In this document: one piece after another, positions 1-9,628 of the stretch | Position numbering within the stretch: the stretch's first letter is position 1 | Layout: every line of letters begins with the position of its first letter | NCBI GenBank assembly: GCA_943704525.1 | Contig: CALSCQ010001703.1 | Coordinates: forward strand, 7,501 to 20,228 | Reading direction: 5' to 3' | Length of the DNA: 12,728 nucleotides | Origin: Pigoraptor vietnamica | Taxonomy: Eukaryota > Opisthokonta > Filasterea | Notes under the pieces: model-generated | Database searches by the model: none | The model's input: only the letters and a program-made list of their open reading frames with translations | Told to the model about the DNA's origin: nothing | Translations under genes and position numbers: made by a program

Positions 1-106
1 GCACAAACGGACAACATGCACACAAACACAAAACACGGAAGAAGCTTATTAATGGACGAGAAATTGCGCGTCAAAATTTGAGAGAACACACGCGCAAGTG
101 ACGCAC

Positions 107-1520
107 ATGTGAATGCGTTGAAGGGCTCGTGCGTGAAGTAGTCCTTGAAGTCCTGGTGCTCGAACAGCTGCACGTAGATGGGGCACGTCTTGTTGAGCGC
201 GCGCAGGTGGTAGCAGATAATGATCGCCTTCTGCAGGTCGTTCACGAGCACAAAGACCTCGCGACACCGCTCGACCGCCGCGGCCTTGAGGTTGCCGAGC
301 TCCGTCACGGAGCCCTAGTGCGAGAGATGGACGTTTCCTTAAGTCTCTGGTCGAATCGAAAGAGAGTGGGCAAAGGAGGAGTAGGGGAAGAGTGTAGTCC
401 CATGGCCGCACAAGAGGAGTATGGGCAGTGTGTGTGCGTGTGTGAGCGTAGGTGTGTGGGTGCGTGGCAGCGAATGTGCACTTTCATGGCGGCACGCGCG
501 CACCAGCACAACCGGCTCGGCGTCGGCAAGCAGGTCATCGATGAACGCCCTGTCCTCTTCCACGACAACAAACGGGCGGTGCTCGGACTGCAGTAACAGG
601 AGGTGCCGTCAGCACGTGACCTTCCCGGGCAAGGCCAACCCCTCGCGGATCCAGTGCAGCCCACAGCGGGCCACGTGACAACGGCGTGATGCTGCCGAGA
701 CGCCCTACCACGCTTCCACACTTCCCGCCAGCGCACACCTATGTTGCACTCGCGCGCACGCAACAGCTGCGTTGTTATAAGCGAAAGGACGCGCGTTACA
801 GACCTGCAGGAAATCGACGATTCGCTGGCCCACGTGCTGGTTGCCGATGACGACGGTGTGTGCGGACATGGACTCCGCCAGCACACGCGACATCATGACG
901 GGGTTGTACCTAGAAGAGAGGGGGGAGTTATGTATGCATATGGCGCCGCTGTTGTAGTAGTTGTTGTTGGTGTGTGTGTGCGTGCGTGCGTGTATGTGTG
1001 TGTATGTGTGTGTATGCGTGTGTGTGTGTGTGTGACACGCGGACACGGCAATAAAGCGGCCACAACGCACTGCGTCAACACGGGGCTGAAGAGTGCATAA
1101 CGAAAGAAAGCCCGGTGCCACCCCTCAGACGCGAGGAGTGCACCCACACGTAAGAGGCAAAACCCACCTGTCGAGTAGCGCAGCGGCGACAAAGCCAAAC
1201 ACAATGACCTCGAGAAAGATGGGCCACGCGAGTTGGTAGAGGCCGCTGAAGTCGTTCTTCGTTTTGGGCTCGCGAATGCCCGACGCAACGAGGAAGAAGT
1301 GGCGCAGGTCGCCCTCGGGTTCGACGGTGGCGTAGTATACGATGCCCGTGAGAAGAAAGGCGAGACATACGAGGAGGGGGTTCTTGTTCTGGCGCAGCTT
1401 GAGCTTCATCTCGAGGCGAAAACGCTCCCACGAGAACTTGCGTCGCGCGGTGGGCTTGCGCGCAATGGTCTTGATAGAATACTTCACGATGCTCTTGACG
1501 CTCTTCGTGAGGAACACCAT
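107..1520 (-). CDS. Two-TM, RCK/TrkA-N-domain ion-channel-like membrane protein (partial, 3' part beyond left edge)
   Basis: Spliced gene on the minus strand. Exons by splice sites and frame are 1520-1168, 909-804, 587-504 and 314 to about 107; introns are phases 2, 0 and 0 and all use GT...AG. The ATG at 1520 has A at -3 and G at +4, and no in-frame ATG lies upstream. Residues 1-48 are basic. Hydrophobic segments lie at about 49-64 and 98-115. Residues 135-250 read as a Rossmann-like RCK/KTN domain: HTVVIGNQHVGQRIVDFL, then FVVVEED (acidic end of strand 2), VVLGSVTELGNLKAAAV and VFVLVNDLQKAIIICYHLR. The order TM, short loop, TM, RCK resembles bacterial TrkA/Kef-type and plant CASTOR/POLLUX channels, which gate ion flow using cytosolic RCK domains. 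No TVGYG-type filter is visible, and the second glycine of GxGxxG is replaced by Gln. Ion selectivity is therefore unknown. The end of the last visible exon is uncertain: a GTGCGT donor follows 107, but the frame stays open to the edge. Confidence 0.72.
315..503 (-). other. Intron 3 of the channel-like gene
   Basis: The acceptor CGCACTAG ends at 315. The donor is best placed at GTGCGC (503), phase 0, giving PVVL-GSVTELGNL as expected for an RCK domain. A second GT a few bases downstream would break the frame. The intron contains a degenerate TG-rich stretch at about 428-466. Confidence 0.65.
588..803 (-). other. Intron 2 of the channel-like gene
   Basis: The donor GTCTGT follows ...TTCCTGCAG (exon end 804), and the acceptor TTACTGCAG ends at 588. 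It is phase 0. The joined protein reads RIVDFLQ-SEHRPFVVVEED, which continues the Rossmann fold from helix 1 into strand 2. Confidence 0.78.
910..1167 (-). other. Intron 1 of the channel-like gene
   Basis: The donor GTGGGT at 1167 follows ...CTCGACAG, and the acceptor CTTCTAG ends at 910. Joining the flanks restores an Arg codon (AG+G) and gives LLDRYNPVMM without a frame break. The 258-base intron contains the long TG/CA tract at 970-1034. Confidence 0.8.
970..1034. repeat. TG/TGCG/TGTA microsatellite inside intron 1 of the channel-like gene
   Basis: About 65 bases of alternating TG with CG and TA interruptions (TGTGCGTGCG, TGTATGTG) on the plus strand, hence CA-rich in the transcript of the minus-strand gene. 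Confidence 0.9.
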
Positions 1521-1829
1521 TTTCCACCCGCTTCGCCCTCGCGTGCCGAGACGGGCTGTTCGATGTGGGGAATTGCGGCTGAGTGCCCACAAGGCTTTTC
1601 ACAAGTGGCACTGCACTGCGCAGCGCTGCTCGTCCGTGGGTTTTTGGAATAATTAGTGTCGACCAATGAAGCGAAAGAGAGCCGGTTAGCTAGTATCGTA
1701 GGCGTTGAACAGTGGCCAAGACGCTGCCGTTGTAAGTGTTATAAGGAAGTGCGTGTTGCGTGCCTTCCTCGTTCCTCGCACTCTTTCTGCGCGTTTGTTG
1801 ACCTTCCTGTCCAGACACACAGTAATCAG

Positions 1830-1862
1830 CCAATCGCCGCTCTCGGACGTTTATATCACGTG
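1830..1862. promoter_or_regulatory. Cluster of promoter-like elements (CCAAT, TATA-like, CACGTG E-box)
   Basis: CCAAT at 1830-1834 is followed by TTTATATC at 1850-1857, which reads GATATAAA on the minus strand, and by the palindromic CACGTG at 1857-1862. The minus-strand TATAAA could serve the channel-like gene, whose ATG lies 330 bases away. Short motifs occur by chance, so this is only suggestive. Confidence 0.25.
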
Positions 1863-1928
1863 ACTCTCGGTGGAACACGTCGCTCTTGATGCGGATGTTC
1901 GTTACACAAATTATTTCATTTATTTTTG

Positions 1929-1937
1929 TATATAAAT
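1929..1937 (+). promoter_or_regulatory. Candidate TATA box for the receptor kinase gene
   Basis: TATATAAAT lies in the AT-rich island about 345 bases before the receptor ATG at 2283. If used, it implies a 5' UTR of roughly 300 bases. The assignment rests on sequence match and position only. Confidence 0.3.
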
Positions 1938-2282
1938 ACTATTGAATTTGTTTTATTTGCCTGCATTGACTGTAAGTTAGTAAATCTGACTTTGATTTGA
2001 CAGGCACAAAACACTGAATGTATCGCTCAATGGATCATTTTACTTAAATCTAAAGTATAGCGCTGCAGGTGACCGCGGTTGTAAGGGTGTAAGTGCCGAC
2101 CCCCACACTCCTGAAGGCGGCACGTCGGAATCAGACCACATTGCACTGACCCCCCGACTAAAGACGCGCAGTTGGCGGCTTGGACGGTGCCCAACGAACT
2201 TCAGGGGACAAAGAGCTGCTCTTCTAGGCTGTCCGTCGTCCGACACGTATGCGGCTGGCGTATCGGCCGCGCTTTTGCGACG

Positions 2283-5200
2283 ATGATGGAGCGGGGGCCT
2301 TCTCACGACAAATGCGCGGCCACGCCACACGCATCAGGCTGTGGTGTTGTGACACCGTGCCGACGCCGCGCTGAGCTGACGCCGGCGCACACACTCCGCA
2401 ACAGCGTGCGAGCCAAATGTTTCCACGCGGTTCTTGTCGCGCTCTTCGTCGTTGCCCTCTTTTCGACGACCGATGCAACGCCGGACACTGTGCTTGACGC
2501 ATCGGTGCCCTTGACGGGTGCGACGACCTCGTCCGTGGATCCACCTGTGGAGTCGCACGCAGCGGCTGCCGATCTGACTGCGGCTGACGGTCGGGTGCCT
2601 GGGCATGCGAGACCGAGACACATTGGGGCCACGGAGCGCGATGGCGGTGCGACGGGCCTCTTGTTTCGTCGTGAGAGTGCCGAGCGCAGGGCAAGGGATG
2701 CGGGACAAGACGCACTTGTGGTGTCCACGCTCGACGAACTCGATGCGGCGCTCGCAACGGCACAGCCCAACGCCACGTACACGCTCACACTCGCGTTCGG
2801 GGTGCACCGCTGGCCCTCCGCAACCCCCTCGAGCCAATCGAACGGCAGCGCAGTCGCCGCGTCGCTGGTGGTGCCCGTGGGCGTCCGCGTGGCGATTGCC
2901 GCCGAGGCCATCGACGAGCTGCGCGCGAACGTCGTCGTGCAGAGAAACGCCAGTGGCACTGCGAGTGCAGACGATGCGCGGCCTCTGTTTGTTGTTGCGG
3001 GAGAACTCGACCTCGATGGCGTCTCCTTCTCGAGTGAGGACGGGCGCATTGGGACCGTCGTGCGCGTGCGCGAAGGGGGCTCTCTGAGCATGCGCCGCTG
3101 TGCAGTCACCGGTGCCATGGGTGCGGCGCACGCGATTCACGTCTCGGGGACCGCTGACATCGCAGACGCTGTGTTTGGGACCCCTACGAACGACGCTGTG
3201 CCTGATGTCGAGCTGCAAGGCGGCGGAGTGCTTGCCGACGGCACCGCCAGTGTCACTGTCGCCAACAGCCAGTTCTTCGATATCAACACGGCCATCGCGG
3301 CGACGGGCATGTCCGCTGTGGGCGTGCGCTCGTGCTCGTTCCGTGCGTGCGTGAGTGCGTGTGTCGACGCGCGGGAGGATGCGTCCGTGGATGTGCAAGA
3401 CAGCGCCGTCGTCCTTACGCCCAGCGGCAGAGCCCTCGCCTTTCTGGGTCGCGCGCGCGTGACGCTGGAGGGGGTGGTCGTTGACGACGGCAGCGATTAC
3501 TCTGCGCTCCACACCGCGCAGTTTCAGCCCGCGAGTGGCCGCCCAAACGACCACGCGATTGCGGTGGGCGAGCACGCGTCGCTCACCGCAGCCCACACGA
3601 CAATCACAGTCGGAGGCCGGCGAGCCCTCGCACTGTCCGGCAGTGCCTCTGCGTCCCTCAGCGGCGTCTTCCTCCACGCAACCCTTGGCCTCGCCGTGTG
3701 GGAGCAGACGGGCGCCGCAGGCATGTCGGCGGTCGACTGCCAGTTTGAGGGCGTGCTGGTGCCCGTGATCGCCTCCCTCGACGCCAACGCAAGCGCACTC
3801 ATCGCAAACTCGTCGTTTTCTGCGACCGTCTCTCGGATCCTCGATGCGTCTGGTGCGGCCGCGGTGTCGCTCCAGGGCGTGCAAGTTCAGGTGACCCCGC
3901 GGCTTGTGCCTGGGGAGGACGCGGACCATGCCTTCTCTCTCTCCGATCACGCGACTGGCACCTTTAACGGCGTGGAAATGGTCTCCGAGGTGGCGCCTCC
4001 CCAACCCGACTACGCAAGGCACACGTTCTTTGTAAGTGGCCACGCGGCGCTGGACATTGCGAACAGTTTCCTCGCGAATTTTGCGGGCACCGTGCGCGCG
4101 CGTGACGACGTACGCGTGTTGCTGCGATCATCCTTCGTCGCGGGATTCGGGCCCGATCCATACGGCGGCTTATTTTGCGACGAGACGGATCAGTATCTCG
4201 CCGTCGATGTCGCACGCGGGGGTGCTTTCCTCGCGGAGGGCCGTGCGTCACTGCGCGTGGACGGGTGCGATTTGTGGCGACTTCCCCTCACGGCCATGGG
4301 CGGTTTTCTCTTTGCGACCGACGACGCAACGGCTGTGATTGAGCGCACCACTGTCGAAGCTGCTGGCGCACACAGCGCGGAGGGGGGTGGTATCTTTCTC
4401 AACGGCAGTGCGAGCGCTGTTGTGAGGGCGTGCGCGTTCTCGAAGGTGTTTTCGCTTTGGATGTTGGACATGTATGAATCGATTGGCACCCGAGGTATGG
4501 GGGGCTTTGCGGCTGTTATGGGGAACGCGTCGCTGACGGTCGAAGACGCGACGTTCTCGCAGTGTAAGTGCTTGCACGGCTGCGTCGCCTACGCGGGGGA
4601 CAGCGCGTCGGTCTCGCTTTCGCGCGTGAGCATCTATGATGTCATTGCGATGGGGAATGGAGCGGTTGTGTATGCGGCGGATAGAGCACGTGTCAACATT
4701 TCCTCGCTGGACAGCGCCGAACTCTACGCCGGGAGCGAGGGCGGGGCGTTCTTCCTCACCGGCAATCCGTCCGTTCGTGCCGAGGGCGTCATTGTCAGCG
4801 GCGTCCGGACTTTCACGGGCGCGTTAGTTGCGGTGAAGGGAGGCCATTTTGCCGCGAACGGTTGCAGCGTCGAAAATTTCCGATCGGTCCTCTATGAATT
4901 ATCGGTCGGCAATCCATACTTCTGCGTTGAGGATGCACCCGAGAGGGCAAATTTGGCCGCCGGCCGAGACGTCTCGCAGTTCCGAGGGGGCGCGGCCGTC
5001 CTTGCAGCGGGTAGTGCGCGTGTCGTGCTGCGCTCGCTGTCGGTGGCGCGGGGGACTGTCGGCATCGGATTTGCGAGCGTCGCAGCTGTCGAATCTGCCG
5101 AAATGGTCCTCTTGGATGTCAGCTTCACCTCCGTTGTCGCCAATGGACAAGGCGGTGCGCTGTACGTGTCCGATAGGGCGTCACTTGCGGGCCGTGACGT

Positions 5201-8200
5201 CACGGTGGAAGGCGTGCGCACGGCTGGCGGCGGCGGGTGCGTTGTCGTCGAAAATACTGCCGCTGCGTCATTTCAAGGCTTGATGGTGCGCAATGTCGCC
5301 GCCGGTGGCGACGGAGGGTGCGTGCGGTCCGGCGCTCGCGCGCGTGTTGACCTTGAAGGCGTTGACGCGAAAAATCTGAGCACCAACGGGCGCGGGGGCT
5401 TCCTCCACGCCGAGGGGGTCGTCACGCTGCGCAATGCGACCATCGCGTCAGCCGCCGCTGCACTCGACGGTGGGGGTTTGCACCTGACGGGCAGCGCACA
5501 CGGCGCTGTGACGCACGTCCAGCTGAGCGAAAGTACGGCGGGCGGTTCGGGCGGGTGCATCGCTGCGGACGGTCTGTCCTTCATTTCAGTGAACGCCAGT
5601 ATTCTCAGGCTGTGCGCGGCCGAAGAGGGCGGAGCCGTGTCTGCGTCGCAGGGTGCGAATGTCGAACTGCGGTCATTGCGAATTGAGGAAAGTCGCGCGG
5701 TCACGGGAGGCACGTTGTACGCTGCAGGCACTGCGCGCCTGGCTGTAATCGAGTGCGTCGTGTACAGTTCGTCTGCGACTGCAGCAGGGGGCGTCCTGGC
5801 GTCGGCTGGGAGTGCCGTCATCGAGGTCTCGAACTCGAGTGCGTGGGATTCGACGGCCTCGTCCGGTGGCTTTGCGGCCGCTGCAGATGCGTCGCAAGTG
5901 CGCCTCGCTGTCGTGTCGGTCGTCGGGGCGTCGTCCATACGAAACGGTGGCGCCCTGTTCCTCGCGGGTTCGTCCACGCTCGAAGGGTCGCTGTGTGCCT
6001 TCTCGCATCTTCGCAGCGGCGACGGAGGCGGCTTCATGGCACTGATCGGGTCGTCGCACGCAGCCATCAACACGACGCACGTCGAGGACGTCTGGAGCGA
6101 TGTTGGAACGGCAGGCATTTTCGTGCGAGCGCAGGCGACGCTGTCCCTCAGCGAGTTCCACGCCGTGCGCGTGCAGCGTGCGCTCAAGCCGGGGGAGGGC
6201 TGGCTGTCGTGCGCCCCGGACGCCCTGCTGCTGTACGACCGCGTCACGTGCGAGGACTGCACTGCGCCCTTGTGGGACGACCTTTATCCGCTGACACGGC
6301 CGTATCTCCCGAATGCGACGGAGATGACTTACTGGACGTACGACAGTCCGCCCATCGGCGATTACCTCGACGTCATTCTCGGCGGAAAGGAGGTGCCGTC
6401 GTTCTTTTCCGAACCCCTCCTGGCGTCGGACTACACGCTCGTCACTTCGCAGCCACTCGCCGGGGTCAACATGCGGTTCGAACGCTCCGTGCTCCGCGTA
6501 TCCGGGGTGTTTTGCGGCGATGGCATTGGCTTCGTCGACATGCGCGAACTCGTCATTGAGCACAATGGTACGGCCGCCCTCGGGGGTTCTGCCGAGCACT
6601 CGGTTATGGAAGTTCGTGGCTATGCGTTTCTGTTCGCTTTTCGATTTTATCAGTCGGCGATCGTCGTGAGCGGCCAAGGCGTCGTCGAGTGCCACGAGTG
6701 CATCTTCACTAGGTCGTTTTCGTCGCGACGGTCTGTGGACACGGCGAGCACGTCCATTTTTTCGCCCCTCGTTCTCAGCAGTCTTGCGATGGCCATGTTG
6801 TCCGGCGTCAACGTCAACGCGCGATCCACGGCCGGCGATGGCGGTGTTGCGCGCCTGTCGGATGGCGCGGTGCTGTTTGTCGACGGTGGCACCGTTAGCG
6901 ATCTCACGGCATCTGGGAGCGGCGGCTTTGTGAGCGCGGCTGCTGGCACGGACGCTGCCGTGGGGTCGCCCAGTGTCTATATGCGGAACGTAGCCGTCGA
7001 CGGAGTGTCGTGCGGTGGCGATGGGGGCTTTGCTGCACTGGGTGGCTCTGCGCGGATGCTCGTGGAGAGATGCGCTGTTGGTGGCACGGTCGCGGCGGGC
7101 GGCGGCGGCTTTGCATACCTCACGAACACGGCGACGCTCACGGTGAGTGGCAGTGACGTACGCGGGTGCGTGGCGTCCGGCGAACCCGGCGGTGGATTTG
7201 CAGCGCTGTCGGGTGCGCCGAGGCTGTTAGTGTCCAACACAATCATCAACGGGTCTGAGGCGGCGTGGTTTGGGGGAGCCGTGAGCCTTGCGGCCGCCCG
7301 CGAGTATGCATCGCTGCCACGCGTCGAGTTTTCCGAAGTGCATGTGGTGTCCGCCCACTCCGTTTTCAGCGGCGGTGTCTTCCACTCGCGCGGCGGCATT
7401 CTGGCGGTGAGCGACAGCAACTTCACGGACGCGTCCTGCGTGGCGTCGGGCGGCTTTTTGCAGACGTTCGGCGACCGCGCGTCAACGGTGTCCGTTCGGC
7501 GTTGCTCGTTTGCGCGAGCGTCCGCGGGGCAGCGCGGCGGTTTGATCGATGTGAATGACGGATCGAGCGTGGATGTGGAGCAATCTTCGGGATACTCCCT
7601 CGGCGCGGACTTCGACGGCGGCATTGTCGCGGTGTCCGACGGTCACGTGACAATGCGCGGGTGCGACTTTAGTGACGCGAGCGCTCGGAAGGGAAACGGC
7701 GGCGCCTTTGCCGCGTTTTCAGGCCTTCTGTCCGTGTCCGACAGCGCCTTCAGCCGGGTTTTTGCAAAGCTCGGGGGCGGATTCGCCACGTTTGAGCGAC
7801 AGGCGCACGCCGTGCTGGCCAACGTGAGCATCGACGACGCCGTTGCAGCCGTGCTCGGGGGCGGTGCGTTTTCACTCACGGGCCTTGCCTCGGTGGATGC
7901 TTCGAACGTCACTGTGCGCATGGCACGTGCGGCGGGCAGTGGGGGCGTCTTCCTCGTGGATGGCCTGGCTGCGATGACTCTGTCCGACTCTCGCGTGGAC
8001 TTGGCGTCGTCCGAATTCGGCACCGGTGGCGCGCTCTGCGTCGTGGGCCAGGGGCTGGCAGACCTTCGCAACGTGTTGATTGCGGACACTGCAGCGCGCG
8101 GAAGTGGCGGAGCGATTGCGTGTCTGGGCGAGGCGAAGCTGGTTGTGAACGGCGTCCGCGTGCACGGTTCGTCGTCGGGTGCGAACGGCGGCGCAATCGC

Positions 8201-9597
8201 AATCGCCGATCGCGCCGTTGCCAGCGCAGTTGGCTTGCACGTCGACGGCTCGAGCGCATCCGTGGGAATGGGCGGGGCGGTGGACGTGGAGGGTGACGCG
8301 CGGCTCGGCGGGGCGTCATGGGACATTCGCAACGTGTCGTCCGTGCAAGGTGGCGCCCTCTCTGTCGCCGGCAACGCGAATGTGTCGCTCAGCGGAGTGG
8401 CTGTTGCTGACGCAGTGGCGGACTCGCACGGCGGGTGCGTTTTCGCGCAGTCGCCGCAGCTTGCCATTCACAACAGCTCGTTTGCGCGATGCACGGCGGG
8501 AAGAGACGCGTCCACGTACGGGGCCGGCGGCTTCCTCTACCTCGGCGCAATCAACAGCACAGCGGCGGTCCTCGATCGCATCCGCGTCGACCACGCGTTT
8601 GCCGCGACAGGCCCCGTCGTCTTTGCGGCGTCGCGTACGGGCGCACTTGAGAGCGCCTTTTCCGCCCCGCCCACCTTCGACGCGCTGTTCGCCGACGGCA
8701 ACTATACGATCACGTCGGCACCCGCCCGCCTGAACCTCACTGCGGCCGACGGCGTCTCCCCACTGGCGGTCACCGCACAGCAGCCGGGGGCGGCCCTGCC
8801 GGACTTTGCTGTCACCATTCTGGACCTGTACGGACACCACGCGTTTGCCGTGCCGTCCAAGCCGCTGGCCATTCGCCTCGCGCTAATCGATGACGGCGAG
8901 TGTGCGCTGACGGGCGATCTCAGGCGCACGTTCCTTCTCAAGTCGAGCGTCGCATTCACGGGCGTTCGCGTGTCCGCGCGCCGGCCGCCGACAGTCTGCC
9001 GCCTCCGTTTTGTGAGCGACAACAGCCTGTTTAGCAGCGACGACGGCATGCTGACAAGCGCAGAAATCGCAGTGCCGGTCGCGCAGTGCGGGATAGGTAT
9101 GCCTTCCCTTGGGCAGGACGGGCAGTACACGTGCTTGTCGGCGGTTGCTGCGTCGAGTGGGAGCAGCGCGGCGTCCACGACGGCGATTGCGGTGGCGGTG
9201 TCCGTGTCTGTCGCGTGCGTGCTGGCGCTGCTTGTGGGATTCCTGTACGTGCGACGCGCGCGGCGGCAGTGGAATGAGAAGCAGATCGCCGAGTTCACTC
9301 GGCACCTGGAGCAGTCGACGCCGGACCTGCAGCGGTACGAGATTGCGCGTGACTCGATCGAGCTGCAGGAGGTGCTTGGGGAGGGCAACTTTGGCGTCGT
9401 GTACAAGGCACAGGTGCGTTGCGGCGACACAAGCGGACGAGTTGTTGGGCGCGATTGCTTTGCAGCCGTGTGCTTACTCTGTTGTGGCTGCGTCCGTGTG
9501 CAGGTGATGGTGGGCAATCGGATTCGCATGTGTGCGGCGAAATCCCTCAAGGCAAACACTTCTGTCGAACAACGCATCGAGTTCATCGGCGAGGCAC

Positions 9598-9628
<31 letters not shown>

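Larger units (their letters stand above)
1521..2282. promoter_or_regulatory. Divergent intergenic/promoter region between the channel-like gene and the receptor kinase gene
   Basis: This 762-base stretch separates the two start codons, which face away from each other, so it should hold both promoters and 5' UTRs. I see no convincing coding exon or RNA gene. Base composition drops sharply from GC-rich to AT-rich at about 1905-2055. Candidate elements are listed separately. The receptor frame is open back to a TGA at 2112-2114 but has no ATG before 2283. Confidence 0.55.

Noticed and set aside
1-106. Extension of the fourth channel exon to the window edge
   Set aside because: The frame is open, but the sequence becomes AT-rich and follows a GTGCGT donor of the kind used elsewhere in this window. 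I kept the exon end at 107 with stated doubt.
1656-1889. A 77-codon open frame in the intergenic region
   Set aside because: Composition and sequence show no domain, signal or splice context; chance frames of this length are common here.
1972-2003. Intron-like GTAAGT...TTTGACAG in the AT-rich island
   Set aside because: Only 32 bases, far shorter than every supported intron here (76 or more), and in non-coding sequence.
2115-2282. Extension of the receptor frame upstream of the ATG at 2283
   Set aside because: The frame is open to 2115 but has only a TTG and no ATG; eukaryotic initiation is more likely at 2283 or on an unseen 5' exon.
2334-4043. A 569-codon open frame on the minus strand opposite the receptor ectodomain
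   Set aside because: GC-rich codons on the plus strand leave the antisense frames open. The predicted protein is Arg/His-rich with no domain pattern, whereas the plus frame has signal peptide, repeats and TM.
5273-6695. Long minus-strand open frames (329 and 340 codons)
   Set aside because: Same cause: low-complexity Arg/Ala/Pro-rich products, shadows of the repeat codons.
2283-9413. Bacterial autotransporter/PMP gene as contamination
   Set aside because: The same exon continues into a eukaryotic TM/juxtamembrane segment and a tyrosine kinase glycine loop, followed by clean GT-AG introns.
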